A program made the translations under genes and the position numbers. Source: Bacillota bacterium (GTDB lineage Bacteria; Bacillota; Clostridia; Acetivibrionales; DSM-1351). From it: 64,000 bases of DNA. The DNA is taken from positions 1 to 64,000 of the forward strand of contig JAEWOH010000043.1 of assembly GCA_023460955.1 (NCBI GenBank). Reading direction: 5' to 3'. Shown here one piece after another: positions 24,883 to 32,663 of the stretch. How positions within the stretch are numbered: position 1 is the first letter of the stretch; the number at the start of each line of letters is the position of its first letter. Below the pieces are notes generated by a model. It saw only the letters and a list, made by a program, of their open reading frames with translations, did not search any database and was not told the origin of the DNA.

Positions 24883-25800
24883 TCAACAGTATTTTTCTAA
24901 TATTTCTTTTGCATGTCCAATCATCTTGAGTTTTAAATTTTCAGGCTCTAAAACTGTCACTTTATTTCCATATCCGAGTAAGGTTCCGAACCAACCTTTC
25001 TCGTTTTCGGGGACTGTGAACTCAATGATTAATTCATTATTTTCTGTTTCAATTATATGAGAGTTTGGAAAGCGTTCTTCAATGGAAACCCTAATGTCAG
25101 AACTACATGATAATTTAATATTCACATACTGTTGATTATCTTGTTGACACTCCATAAGCTCTACAGCATTTTGATGAAAATTTTCAAAGTTTATTTTAGT
25201 TATGATTAGGTGACGAATTCTTGACAATCGAAACATACGATAGTCCTGTTTTCTACGGCAAAATCCGAACAAATACCAAGCGTACCACTTATATGTCAGC
25301 AGAATTGGTTCAACATATCTTTGCGTTTTATAATTATCTGTGTTGGTATATTCAAATTCAATTACCAGACTTCTCCGAATAGCAGCATCTAAATCGGTTA
25401 AATAATTCCCAAGACTAAATCCTTCACGAAGAACACTGAAATCAAGATGTATGTTCTGTTGGATGCCTCCCTTATTAGGTGAGAGCGTAAGTAGTTTTTC
25501 AAAAGTAGCTTCTGCTTGTTTGCTTTTATATGCGGAGCATAAACCTTTTAAGGCAGTTATTAATAAAATGTAATCTTCTGTATTTAATACTTGTTTGTCC
25601 ATTTTGAAGCTATTAATGATACTATATCCGCCGTTTGACCCCTGGGATGAAGTTACTGGAATACCAGCATAACTAAGAGTTTCAATATCCCTTTGAATTG
25701 TACGTGGTGATACTTCAAACTTTTCTGATAATGTACGTGCACTTACTGTTTCACGATTTAGAAGGTACATTAAAATTCCGAGTAATCTATCGATTTTCAA
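24883..25800 (-). CDS. HTH/WYL-domain transcriptional regulator (second copy)
   Basis: About 305 residues with the same architecture as the regulator at 22186: winged helix (KIDRLLGILMYLLNRETVSARTLSEKF...SPRTIQRDIETL), then a WYL domain (about 140-225, IEFEYTNTDNYKTQRYVEPILLTYKWYAWYLFGF) and a WCX tail. The TTG at 25800 has GAGGTGA upstream and gives the expected N-terminus; an upstream in-frame start (25827) would add nine residues. First gene of a three-gene leftward operon with DUF3795 and YcaQ-like genes. Confidence 0.9.
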   Translation of the reverse strand: MKIDRLLGILMYLLNRETVSARTLSEKFEVSPRTIQRDIETLSYAGIPVTSSQGSNGGYSIINSFKMDKQVLNTEDYILLITALKGLCSAYKSKQAEATFEKLLTLSPNKGGIQQNIHLDFSVLREGFSLGNYLTDLDAAIRRSLVIEFEYTNTDNYKTQRYVEPILLTYKWYAWYLFGFCRRKQDYRMFRLSRIRHLIITKINFENFHQNAVELMECQQDNQQYVNIKLSCSSDIRVSIEERFPNSHIIETENNELIIEFTVPENEKGWFGTLLGYGNKVTVLEPENLKLKMIGHAKEILEKYC

Positions 25801-26005
25801 ATAAATCACCTCAAAGTAATTTGTCAAATTTGTTTATTAAGTTAAATGATAAAATTTTACAAAGTCGAGGATATTATCTCCCGAGTAATTTAAAAAGTCA
25901 ACTTCAATTTGCATATTAATATATTTTCTGATATGCTACAACATCCAAAAGTTACCCAGACTTCTTTCCAACTTCCTTTTAATGTGCACATTTGATAAAG
26001 CAATC

Positions 26006-26053
26006 GCACCAAGAAAAAACCTCGTCCGTAATGACGAGGTTTTTTCTTGGTGC
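26006..26053. terminator. Long perfect inverted repeat acting as terminator
   Basis: Two perfect 21-base arms (26006-26026 and 26033-26053, starting gcaccaag) with a six-base loop; T6 inside the distal arm. It follows the leftward GNAT gene by about 37 bp and also blocks read-through in the other direction. Confidence 0.8.
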
Positions 26054-26089
26054 AGGATACTTTTTATATTATCCAAACAAACTTGATTA

Positions 26090-27016
26090 TTACGATTTTT
26101 TCTTTGTTTGCAACTCATAAGAGTACCTTGCATATTCTTTTACATGACCCAATTTACCATATAAGTGGATGGATTTGTCATATGAGCCTCCAATAAAAGC
26201 TGTCATTATATTATTTTCATACAATTTTCTCATACAGGCTTTAAGTGTCTTCTGAGCATATCCTTTATTATAAAAGTCGGAATGTGTGCAAACCCTTTCT
26301 ATTTCAGCGGTATTGTTCTCATAATCAATGAAGGCTTCACATCCGGATATATGTCTGCCATCAACATTATTTACTAATACAAAATCAAATTTGGCATTGT
26401 ATATTGGACTTTGCCTTGTATATTCTTTAATTTGTAAATTTATTTCATGGCTATAAGACTTTGGCCATGCATTGGTTCTCAAATTAGCCTGCTCTTCATA
26501 ATCGCCATTTTCAAACATGCTTTGGAACGATACTGACGTATCATCAATAGTAAAATCCTTGAATAAGCTTGTATCAAAGACTCTTGTCATCTCAATGCAA
26601 TTATTTCTTCTATAACCTGCAGCTTCAAGGGTTTTCATATATTCTGTTTGTGTTTGTATTACTTGGGTAACAAGTGTGTCATATTTATCTCCCCATTCAA
26701 CTTTAACCCAGCTGAGTAGTTCGGGATATATATGCAAATATTCCTTTTTTAAAAGTATTGTAAATTCATTGTTAAATTCTTCTGAAATTACAAACCCGAT
26801 AAGGTTATGGAAATAATCAAACCACAGATGGGCAGCTTTATTGTAATTGTCTGGAAAGTGTCTTTTAAAGTTGGTAAGATTGTATTTCCAATCAACTATT
26901 CTTCCAATATGCCAGTCAAAATAATACTTGTCTATTGAATTTGCCTCAATAATGAATTTACATAAATTTTCGAAATCATTACTTTCATAAATAAAATTAC
27001 GATGATATGTTCTCAT
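26090..27016 (-). CDS. GNAT family N-acetyltransferase with N-terminal extension
   Basis: 308 residues. The C-terminal ~120 residues form a GNAT domain: IERVCTHSDFYNKGYAQKTLKACM (acetyl-CoA pyrophosphate loop variant with KGYAQK) and FIGGSYDKSIHLYGKLGHVK. The N-terminal ~180 residues are aromatic-rich and may be a degenerate second GNAT domain. Substrate unknown. GGAGG precedes the ATG. Ends at the 21-bp inverted repeat terminator. Confidence 0.82.
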   Translation of the reverse strand: MRTYHRNFIYESNDFENLCKFIIEANSIDKYYFDWHIGRIVDWKYNLTNFKRHFPDNYNKAAHLWFDYFHNLIGFVISEEFNNEFTILLKKEYLHIYPELLSWVKVEWGDKYDTLVTQVIQTQTEYMKTLEAAGYRRNNCIEMTRVFDTSLFKDFTIDDTSVSFQSMFENGDYEEQANLRTNAWPKSYSHEINLQIKEYTRQSPIYNAKFDFVLVNNVDGRHISGCEAFIDYENNTAEIERVCTHSDFYNKGYAQKTLKACMRKLYENNIMTAFIGGSYDKSIHLYGKLGHVKEYARYSYELQTKKKS

Positions 27017-27118
27017 AGTGTACCTCCATACATTTTCATACTTAATTGAAGTATAGTGTAATTATAAACATTACAAAAAACAGATAATATATAGAAAATT
27101 TTTAGTACCTGTTCTTTA

Positions 27119-27155
27119 CACAAAAGGCTTGCCCGAATATATTGGCAAGCCTTTT
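27119..27155 (-). terminator. Terminator of the CD3324-like gene
   Basis: Arms aaaaggcttgcc (27122-27133) and ggcaagcctttt (27144-27155), T-rich on the minus strand, about five bases after the stop codon of the leftward gene at 27161. Confidence 0.8.
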
Positions 27156-27160
27156 ATAAG

Positions 27161-27427
27161 TCATTTATTTGAGTAAATAATTTTTTTTATGCTATCAAAA
27201 GAGAGATAATATTTACTTGAAAGCTGGTCGATCGAATACCCTTGGCTGTATTTCTCCCGGATATCTTTGTTTCTTTGATTGAGGTTTTTTCTAATGCCGG
27301 AGCATTCTCCCCAGCCTTTACGTTCACCGTCCGGGTTGGGAATATATATGAACTTCCCATAAACATACTTTTGTACTTCTTTTAGTAATTCTTCCGGAAA
27401 AATAACATCAGCTTTAATATATTTCAT
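27161..27427 (-). CDS. CD3324 family small HTH-like protein
   Basis: 88 residues. Typical pattern of the family: N-terminal MKYIKADVIFPEELLKEVQKYV, central PNPDGERKGWGECSGIRK, and a C-terminal helix-turn-helix-like segment IREKYSQGYSIDQLSSKYYLS followed by DSIKKIIY. The HTH is of the Mor/sigma-4 kind, so DNA binding is plausible; function unknown. GGGGTGGAG lies before the ATG. Confidence 0.8.
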   Translation of the reverse strand: MKYIKADVIFPEELLKEVQKYVYGKFIYIPNPDGERKGWGECSGIRKNLNQRNKDIREKYSQGYSIDQLSSKYYLSFDSIKKIIYSNK

Positions 27428-27480
27428 TCTGACTCCACCCCTTAAAATAATTTGATTTATTTAAGGTAGCAAAGCCTACA

Positions 27481-27614
27481 TTACAAACAAATTTCATCCC
27501 CGATTGTAAGAATGAAAGCTGGTGACACATTTAGCTCCATACAAATATCACCATTATTCATATTGCAGACTTTGCATGGAGCATTTTGTTTAAGAAATCA
27601 ATAAATCTAAACAT
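27481..27614 (-). other. Two overlapping short reading frames with a strong ribosome binding site
   Basis: AAGGAGGG on the minus strand precedes an ATG at 27614. The first frame gives 18 residues (starts MFRFIDFLNK). A -1 shift near the seventh codon opens a frame that runs to 27481 and encodes a Cys-containing segment (APCKVCNMNNGDICM...). Joined, they would make about 44 residues. The overlap contains cttaaac, similar to but not identical with canonical slippery sites. It may be a frameshifted small gene or an independent pair of tiny ORFs. Confidence 0.35.
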
Positions 27615-27693
27615 TACCAACCCTCCTTATTTAATAAGAATTAATGATTAAAACACCAAAAACTTGAAGCTCTTCACCTCCCATAAAAATAAA

Positions 27694-27727
27694 AAACTGT
27701 AACAGGTAAGAAATACCGTTACAGTTT
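27694..27727 (-). terminator. Hairpin with T-rich tail on the minus strand
   Basis: Arms aaactgtaac (27694-27703) and gttacagttt (27718-27727) with inner ggta/tacc pairs; on the minus strand followed by tttattttt. No gene lies immediately upstream on that strand, so it could be a leader terminator for the small ORFs and the CD3324-like gene. Confidence 0.55.
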
Positions 27728-27739
27728 ATTTGTTCAATA

Positions 27740-28080
27740 TGAATAAATCCTTACAAAGTAAGAAATATTCGTATATAAGCCTACTGCAAAAGCATCCCTT
27801 TAACTTAAATCATAACCATAATAAAACAAAAACCAAATAAACCTGAATATTCAGATTTATTGACATAACACTAAGTTTTAAAATGTATTTATTTGTTAAA
27901 GGAAATAATCATTACACAATACGCTCCTATATGAATATATTTACATGATAGCCATTTTTTTAAATAGCGTCAATAGTAAACCACAAAAAACACTTAACCA
28001 TCAAATAGGCTTCTGAAGTAATTATTAAACTTTTAAGTTTTTTTATTAATATTGGGAACAATAAGCTTAAAAAGCGTCTG
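27740..28080. other. AT-rich intergenic region without a recognisable gene
   Basis: About 340 bases before the DUF362 gene. No ORF with a ribosome binding site and no strong repeat is seen; AAAGGA just before 28093 belongs to the next gene. Confidence 0.5.
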
Positions 28081-28092
28081 AAAGGAAATAGT

Positions 28093-28992
28093 ATGAGGCA
28101 AAGAAGATGGAATAATTCTAATTTAGCTATAACCCATAACAACGATGAGGCAGCGGCTATTAAAGAAGCGATAGAATTACTGAAAATTTCAGATCAGATA
28201 AATAGTAACGATGTTGTTGTTATTACACCAAACTGGGTAAATAAAAGGCTGCCGAATTCAGCTACTGTTGTAGGGCCTGAAAGTTTAAGACAAATAATAA
28301 GAATTGTCAAGGAAAAAAGTCCGAAAAGGATAGTTGTTGCTACAGGAACAGCTGATGGAGAAACGAAGGATGTAATGGAACAAGTAGGCTTTGGGAAGGT
28401 TATTTCAGAGGAGGGTGTAGAGTTTATAGACCTTAATCACGGACCTTTCATCAGAATTAATCTCAATCATACGGTTGTTCCTGCTACAAATCTTAATAAA
28501 TTATTTGAAGAGGTAACTATTCTTATATCATTTACGCAGTTGAAACAGCACGAGGAGGCCACAATGTCCGCGGCAATCAAAAACATTGCTTTGGGGTGGC
28601 CTCCGGCAGATGAACATGGGCATCCCAAAAAAAATCTCGGTATCCACACAGAATTGCATGGCTTTATTTCGGCAATGGCCGAGCAGGTTCCCATTGATCT
28701 GTCAATTATAAGTGCCAGCCCTGCCATGATAGGTACCGGACCATCAAAGGGCATTGCCCGGCATACCGGTCTGGTGATAGCGGGCTGCGATCCAGTATCG
28801 GCCGATACAGTGGGAGCAAGGCTATTAGGGTTCAGACCTCAAGCCATCAGATATCTCTTTGAGTGCAGTAATAAAAAAATTGGGGAAAGTGCAATAGACA
28901 AAATAAATATTGCCGGAATTCCTCTTGTGGAAGCAGAAAATATATTCAGTCAAGCTGCATATGGCGATGGCCTTGCTGTTGATAAAAAATAG
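28093..28992 (+). CDS. DUF362 domain-containing protein
   Basis: 299 residues. Reads as the DUF362 family: VVVITPNWVN, RQIIRIVKEKSPKRIVVATGTADGE, TQLKQHEEATMSAAIKNIALGWPP and VIAGCDPVSADTVGARLLGF are characteristic. No ferredoxin domain is attached. The role is unknown; related proteins are sometimes iron-sulfur-linked. It is 14 bp before the VOC gene in the same direction, so the two are probably co-transcribed. Confidence 0.85.
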   Translation: MRQRRWNNSNLAITHNNDEAAAIKEAIELLKISDQINSNDVVVITPNWVNKRLPNSATVVGPESLRQIIRIVKEKSPKRIVVATGTADGETKDVMEQVGFGKVISEEGVEFIDLNHGPFIRINLNHTVVPATNLNKLFEEVTILISFTQLKQHEEATMSAAIKNIALGWPPADEHGHPKKNLGIHTELHGFISAMAEQVPIDLSIISASPAMIGTGPSKGIARHTGLVIAGCDPVSADTVGARLLGFRPQAIRYLFECSNKKIGESAIDKINIAGIPLVEAENIFSQAAYGDGLAVDKK

Positions 28993-29006
28993 AAAGGAGA
29001 GTCTTT

Positions 29007-29408
29007 ATGAAAAGTATTATACCAAATATATCTGTTCCAAATTGTAAGGAAGCTCTTGAATTTTACAAATCAGTTTTCGGTGGAGAGTTAAAAATGGTAA
29101 AAACCGCAGACAACAGTGATATGTTTAAGGGCCATGAGGGGAAAATAATGCACTCAGAACTGCATGTTTCTCCACATTGTATTATGTACTTTACCGACTT
29201 GTTTGGGGAAAGGGCGTCGCATACAAATATTCAGCTCGTTTTGGAAATGGATTCAAAAGAACAGCTTGAAAAGGTATATGAGGAACTTACTAAAGAAGAT
29301 GCCAATGTAATCTATGAGCTGCAAAAGACCTTCTGGGGCGCATATCATGCTGTCGTCAAGGATAAATTTGCAGTTACCTGGGGCTTAAATTACAGTGAAG
29401 GGGCTTAA
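29007..29408 (+). CDS. VOC (glyoxalase/PhnB-like) family protein with altered C-terminus
   Basis: 133 residues. PhnB-like VOC fold: IIPNISVPNCKEALEFYKSVFGGEL at the N-terminus, MHSELHVSPHCIMYFTDLFG, and the final VKDKFAVTWGLNYSEG segment. AAAGGAG precedes the ATG. A perfect 20-bp tandem duplication at 29380-29419 covers the end of the gene. Without the second copy the frame would read ...NYSEAT and then stop; with it the last residues are GA. So the stop codon and C-terminus were changed by the duplication. The catalytic core is not affected. Confidence 0.86.
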   Translation: MKSIIPNISVPNCKEALEFYKSVFGGELKMVKTADNSDMFKGHEGKIMHSELHVSPHCIMYFTDLFGERASHTNIQLVLEMDSKEQLEKVYEELTKEDANVIYELQKTFWGAYHAVVKDKFAVTWGLNYSEGA

Positions 29409-29419
29409 ATTACAGTGAA
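29380..29419 (+). repeat. 20-bp perfect tandem duplication at a gene end
   Basis: The 20-base unit beginning ggggcttaaattac occurs at 29380-29399 and again at 29400-29419. It covers the last codons of the VOC gene and shifts the frame of its end. Confidence 0.9.
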
Positions 29420-29430
29420 GCTACCTGATA

Positions 29431-29468
29431 AAAAAGCTATCCTGAATAATCATTCAGGATAGCTTTTT
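29431..29468. terminator. Bidirectional terminator between VOC gene and aminotransferase gene
   Basis: Perfect 16-bp arms 29431-29446 and 29453-29468 (aaaaagctatcctgaa / ttcaggatagcttttt) with a six-base loop and T-rich tails on both strands, between convergent genes. Confidence 0.88.
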
Positions 29469-29508
29469 TAGGCTCCCGATTTGGGAGCAATATATTTTTA
29501 AGTAATTT

Positions 29509-30687
29509 CTATTTGAATTCCTTTGCCAGCGCTTCAAAGGCTGGAAGAGAATTTTTAATAGTATCCAGGCTAACACAATAAGCCAGTCTGAAATGTCCCG
29601 GACATCCAAAGCCAGACCCTGGAACAATAAGAAGATTATATTTTACAGCCCTGTTTTTGAATTCAACATCATCAGCTATAAGTGACTTGGGGAAGAGGTA
29701 GAAGGCTCCATCCGGCTTTACACATTCATAGCCGAGATTTGTCAGGCCGTTGTAAAGAAGATCTCTTCTTTCCTTATATATATTTATGTCGACTGAGCTG
29801 TCTATAGATTTAGCTATAACTTTCTGGAAAAGCGCAGGCGCATTAACATATCCAAGTACCCTATTGCAATAAATTAAGCCGCCCATGAGTGTATCTATCT
29901 CTTCAGCCTCAGGGTTGGTTGCAATATAGCCCATTCGTTCACCGGGAAGAGAAAGGGATTTACTGAAGCAGTCGATCATTATTGCATTTCTGTAAATAGT
30001 CAATATGTTCGGTACTTCAACATCATAAGCAAGCTTTCTGTAAGGCTCGTCTGAGATAATATAAATAGTATGGCCGTATTCTTTTCCTTTTTCCTCGAGT
30101 ACTTTTGCTATTGCGGTTAAAATATCTCTGCTATAAACAACTCCTGTGGGATTATTAGGAGTATTGATTAAAACAGCCTTAGTATTCGGAGTAATCTTTG
30201 ACCTCAACAGTTCAGGATCAGGTAAAAAGGTTTTTGAATCTGTATTGACAATGACCGTTTTTCCACCGTGATTGTCTATGTAAGAGGTATACTCAACAAA
30301 ATAAGGTGCAAAAATGATGACTTCTTCATCTGGATTGAGAAGAGTTTTTAATACTACATTGAGAGCACCCCCGGCACCAACCGTCATTACAACATTATTG
30401 AGACTAAGGTTCAAGCCGGTTTCCCGGTTGATTTTATTAGCTATTGTTTCTCTAACCTCATTGTAACCAGCATTGTTCATGTAAAGATGCATGCCCAATT
30501 CACCGGAGTTTGCCAATTCTCTGAGAGCAGCTTTGACTTCAGCCGGTGGTTCTGGATCGGGATTACCAAGAGAAAAGTCATAAACCTTGTCTGCACCGTA
30601 TATCTTTTTTAACCTTGTGCCTTCTTCAAACATGGCTCTTATCATAGAAGAATTAGCCAATCTGTTGCTTATTTTATTTGAAATCAT
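29509..30687 (-). CDS. PLP-dependent class I/II aminotransferase (aspartate aminotransferase-like)
   Basis: 392 residues, fold type I. Motifs: DFSLGNPDPEPP near the N-terminus, TVGAGGALN, NTPNNPTGVVYS, SDEPYRKLAYD, PLP-binding Lys near residue 238 in CFSKSLSLPGERMGY, and PGSGFGCPGHFRLAYC with the carboxylate-binding Arg. Substrate cannot be read; annotated relatives are Asp or Ala aminotransferases. AAAGGAGGAA is before the ATG. Terminates at the shared hairpin. Confidence 0.9.
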   Translation of the reverse strand: MISNKISNRLANSSMIRAMFEEGTRLKKIYGADKVYDFSLGNPDPEPPAEVKAALRELANSGELGMHLYMNNAGYNEVRETIANKINRETGLNLSLNNVVMTVGAGGALNVVLKTLLNPDEEVIIFAPYFVEYTSYIDNHGGKTVIVNTDSKTFLPDPELLRSKITPNTKAVLINTPNNPTGVVYSRDILTAIAKVLEEKGKEYGHTIYIISDEPYRKLAYDVEVPNILTIYRNAIMIDCFSKSLSLPGERMGYIATNPEAEEIDTLMGGLIYCNRVLGYVNAPALFQKVIAKSIDSSVDINIYKERRDLLYNGLTNLGYECVKPDGAFYLFPKSLIADDVEFKNRAVKYNLLIVPGSGFGCPGHFRLAYCVSLDTIKNSLPAFEALAKEFK

Positions 30688-30736
30688 ATGGATTCCTCCT
30701 TTATAGTAATTTTATTTTTTAACAAATTAATACCGG

Positions 30737-32503
30737 CTATAAACTATTTTGACTAATTTTTATTACTTTTTCTTCATCAGGGGTTACATTAATTGTCTTA
30801 AAGTTTTCATAAATAACCATACCGGGCTTAGCACCACTAGGCTTCTTAACATTCCTGACTGTCGTATAATCCACAGGCACATTATAGGACATTTTGGCAC
30901 TGCTGTGGTAAGCCGCCAATATTGCCGCCTCAATCAATGTAGAGTCAGACACCTCACGACGTTCGGTCCTGATAATTACATGAGAACCGGGAATATTCTT
31001 TGTATGCATCCAAATATCTCCTGAAGCAGCAAGTTTTAAAGTAAGAAAATCATTCTGCTTGTTATTCTTGCCTACAAGAATCTGAAAGCCGTCACTTGAT
31101 TTAAATTCAAGCGGGGAGGAGGGTTTGTCCTGTTTTTTCTTATTATTTCTGGAAGAGGCTCTGATATATCCCTGATCTATAAGCTCCTGCCTTATTTCAT
31201 CTATTTCCAGCCTGTTGCTGCAGTTTTCAAGCATGGTCTGGACACCCTGAAGGTATTCAAGCTCAGCTGCAGTATCTTTAAGCTGTTGAGTTACATTTAC
31301 ATGTGTGCTTTTGGCCTTGGAATACTGCTTATAATACTTTTGTGCATTGTCCTGAGCTGATTTATACTCATTTAACGGTATTTCGATATATTCCTCGTTT
31401 TCACTGTAATAATTGAGAACCCTTGCAATTTTGCTACCGGCGGGTATACAGTAAATGTTAGCCGTAATAAGTTCCCCAAATAGCTGGAGTTTTTCTCTGT
31501 CAGCCACATCTCTTAATTTATCATTAAATATGGCAAGCTTCTTCTCACAGCGGTCAATGCCGTTTTTAATAACCTTAACAACATCGCCCATTTTTTGGGC
31601 AAGCCGTTCATTTGTATCTCTTAGTGAATAGAAGTCGTCTAGAGCAATAGATAAAAGGTCATATTTTTTATTAATAACCTGCTGTTTAGGCGAGAAGCAG
31701 TAAAAGTCAACCGGCTTCAAGAAATTCTTATCCTGGTATATAATGCAGGGTTCAAAGGTATTACTGATAATCTGGTTAAGATAGCCTTTAAGAGACTCAA
31801 CAATCTTTTCCTTTTCAGTATTGCTCAGTGCAGAAACCTGTTTTTTAGATTCTACTCCTGCGGCAGCACAGATTTCCCGGCAGGTATATGGGCTGAAGCC
31901 TTTAATTACATTTAGCAGCAAGCCTTCGATATGTTTCGCATCCTGTGCCTGAAGATAATCAAAAAGCTTTTCAGCAAGAACTTTTTCCGGCAATTCCTTA
32001 TCCTGTGCCGGGGGTAGCATATAGGTTCTAGCCGGCATAACTTCTCTTACACTGCTTATATCATTGTCAACATGCTTTATAGAATCAATAATTCTGTCTT
32101 CACTGTTTAGCAAAATAATATTGCTATGCTTTCCCATAATTTCAATTACAACTCTTTTTACCGAAAGATCGCCCAACTCGTTAACTGATTCAATATTAAT
32201 TGATATTACTCTCTCATAATCATGAAAGCTTATATCCAGCAGCTTGCCTCCGGACAAATGTTTTCTCATAAGCATGCAGAAAACGGGAGGTGTCTGTGGA
32301 TTTTCCTTCTGAGACGTTGTAATATGAAGGCGAGGGTAGTTTGCGTTTGCACTTGCAACCAGCCTGTAATTCTGACTTTTGGCACGAACAACAAGTACTA
32401 TTTCATCAGCTTCGGGCTGGAAAACCTTATCAACTCTTCCGCCGGCCAGTAAGCCGTTTAATTCGTTTACCATACATTTTGTTACTATTCCGTCAAATGG
32501 CAT
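30737..32503 (-). CDS. rqcH: Ribosome quality control protein RqcH (NFACT/FbpA family)
   Basis: 588 residues. NFACT-N domain starts MPFDGIVTKCMVNEL and contains RPxxxxR-like elements; HhH-type region about 180-260; long helical coiled coil about 290-440; NFACT-R (DUF814) domain about 455-545 with KNNKQNDFLTLKLA, DIWMHTKNIPGSHVII and TVRNVKKPSGAKPGMV. RqcH binds stalled 50S-peptidyl-tRNA and adds C-terminal Ala tails with tRNA-Ala. Formerly called fibronectin-binding protein. AGGAG is upstream of the ATG. Leftward, 49 bp ahead of the aminotransferase gene. Confidence 0.94.
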   Translation of the reverse strand: MPFDGIVTKCMVNELNGLLAGGRVDKVFQPEADEIVLVVRAKSQNYRLVASANANYPRLHITTSQKENPQTPPVFCMLMRKHLSGGKLLDISFHDYERVISINIESVNELGDLSVKRVVIEIMGKHSNIILLNSEDRIIDSIKHVDNDISSVREVMPARTYMLPPAQDKELPEKVLAEKLFDYLQAQDAKHIEGLLLNVIKGFSPYTCREICAAAGVESKKQVSALSNTEKEKIVESLKGYLNQIISNTFEPCIIYQDKNFLKPVDFYCFSPKQQVINKKYDLLSIALDDFYSLRDTNERLAQKMGDVVKVIKNGIDRCEKKLAIFNDKLRDVADREKLQLFGELITANIYCIPAGSKIARVLNYYSENEEYIEIPLNEYKSAQDNAQKYYKQYSKAKSTHVNVTQQLKDTAAELEYLQGVQTMLENCSNRLEIDEIRQELIDQGYIRASSRNNKKKQDKPSSPLEFKSSDGFQILVGKNNKQNDFLTLKLAASGDIWMHTKNIPGSHVIIRTERREVSDSTLIEAAILAAYHSSAKMSYNVPVDYTTVRNVKKPSGAKPGMVIYENFKTINVTPDEEKVIKISQNSL

Positions 32504-32560
32504 TTTATAATTAACTCCTGTATTTTAACCTGTTTATAAAGGTTTATATGTTTACATTTA

Positions 32561-32594
32561 AAAATAAGCTGCAATAAACATTGCAACTTATTTT
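32561..32594 (-). terminator. Terminator after the O-acetylhomoserine sulfhydrylase gene
   Basis: Arms aaaataagctgcaat (32561-32575) and attgcaacttatttt (32580-32594) with one mismatch; T-rich tail on the minus strand, about 70 bases after the stop at 32664. Confidence 0.7.
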
Positions 32595-32663
32595 ATCACG
32601 CTTTAATGAAGTGCATCTCTAATATAGATTATAGCACTTTATATTTATTCAGCCTAGCTTTTT

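Noticed and set aside
18425..29500. Intact mobile element or prophage in the accessory region
   Set aside because: No transposase, integrase, recombinase or phage structural gene was found; only an indirect scar at 21325-21356.
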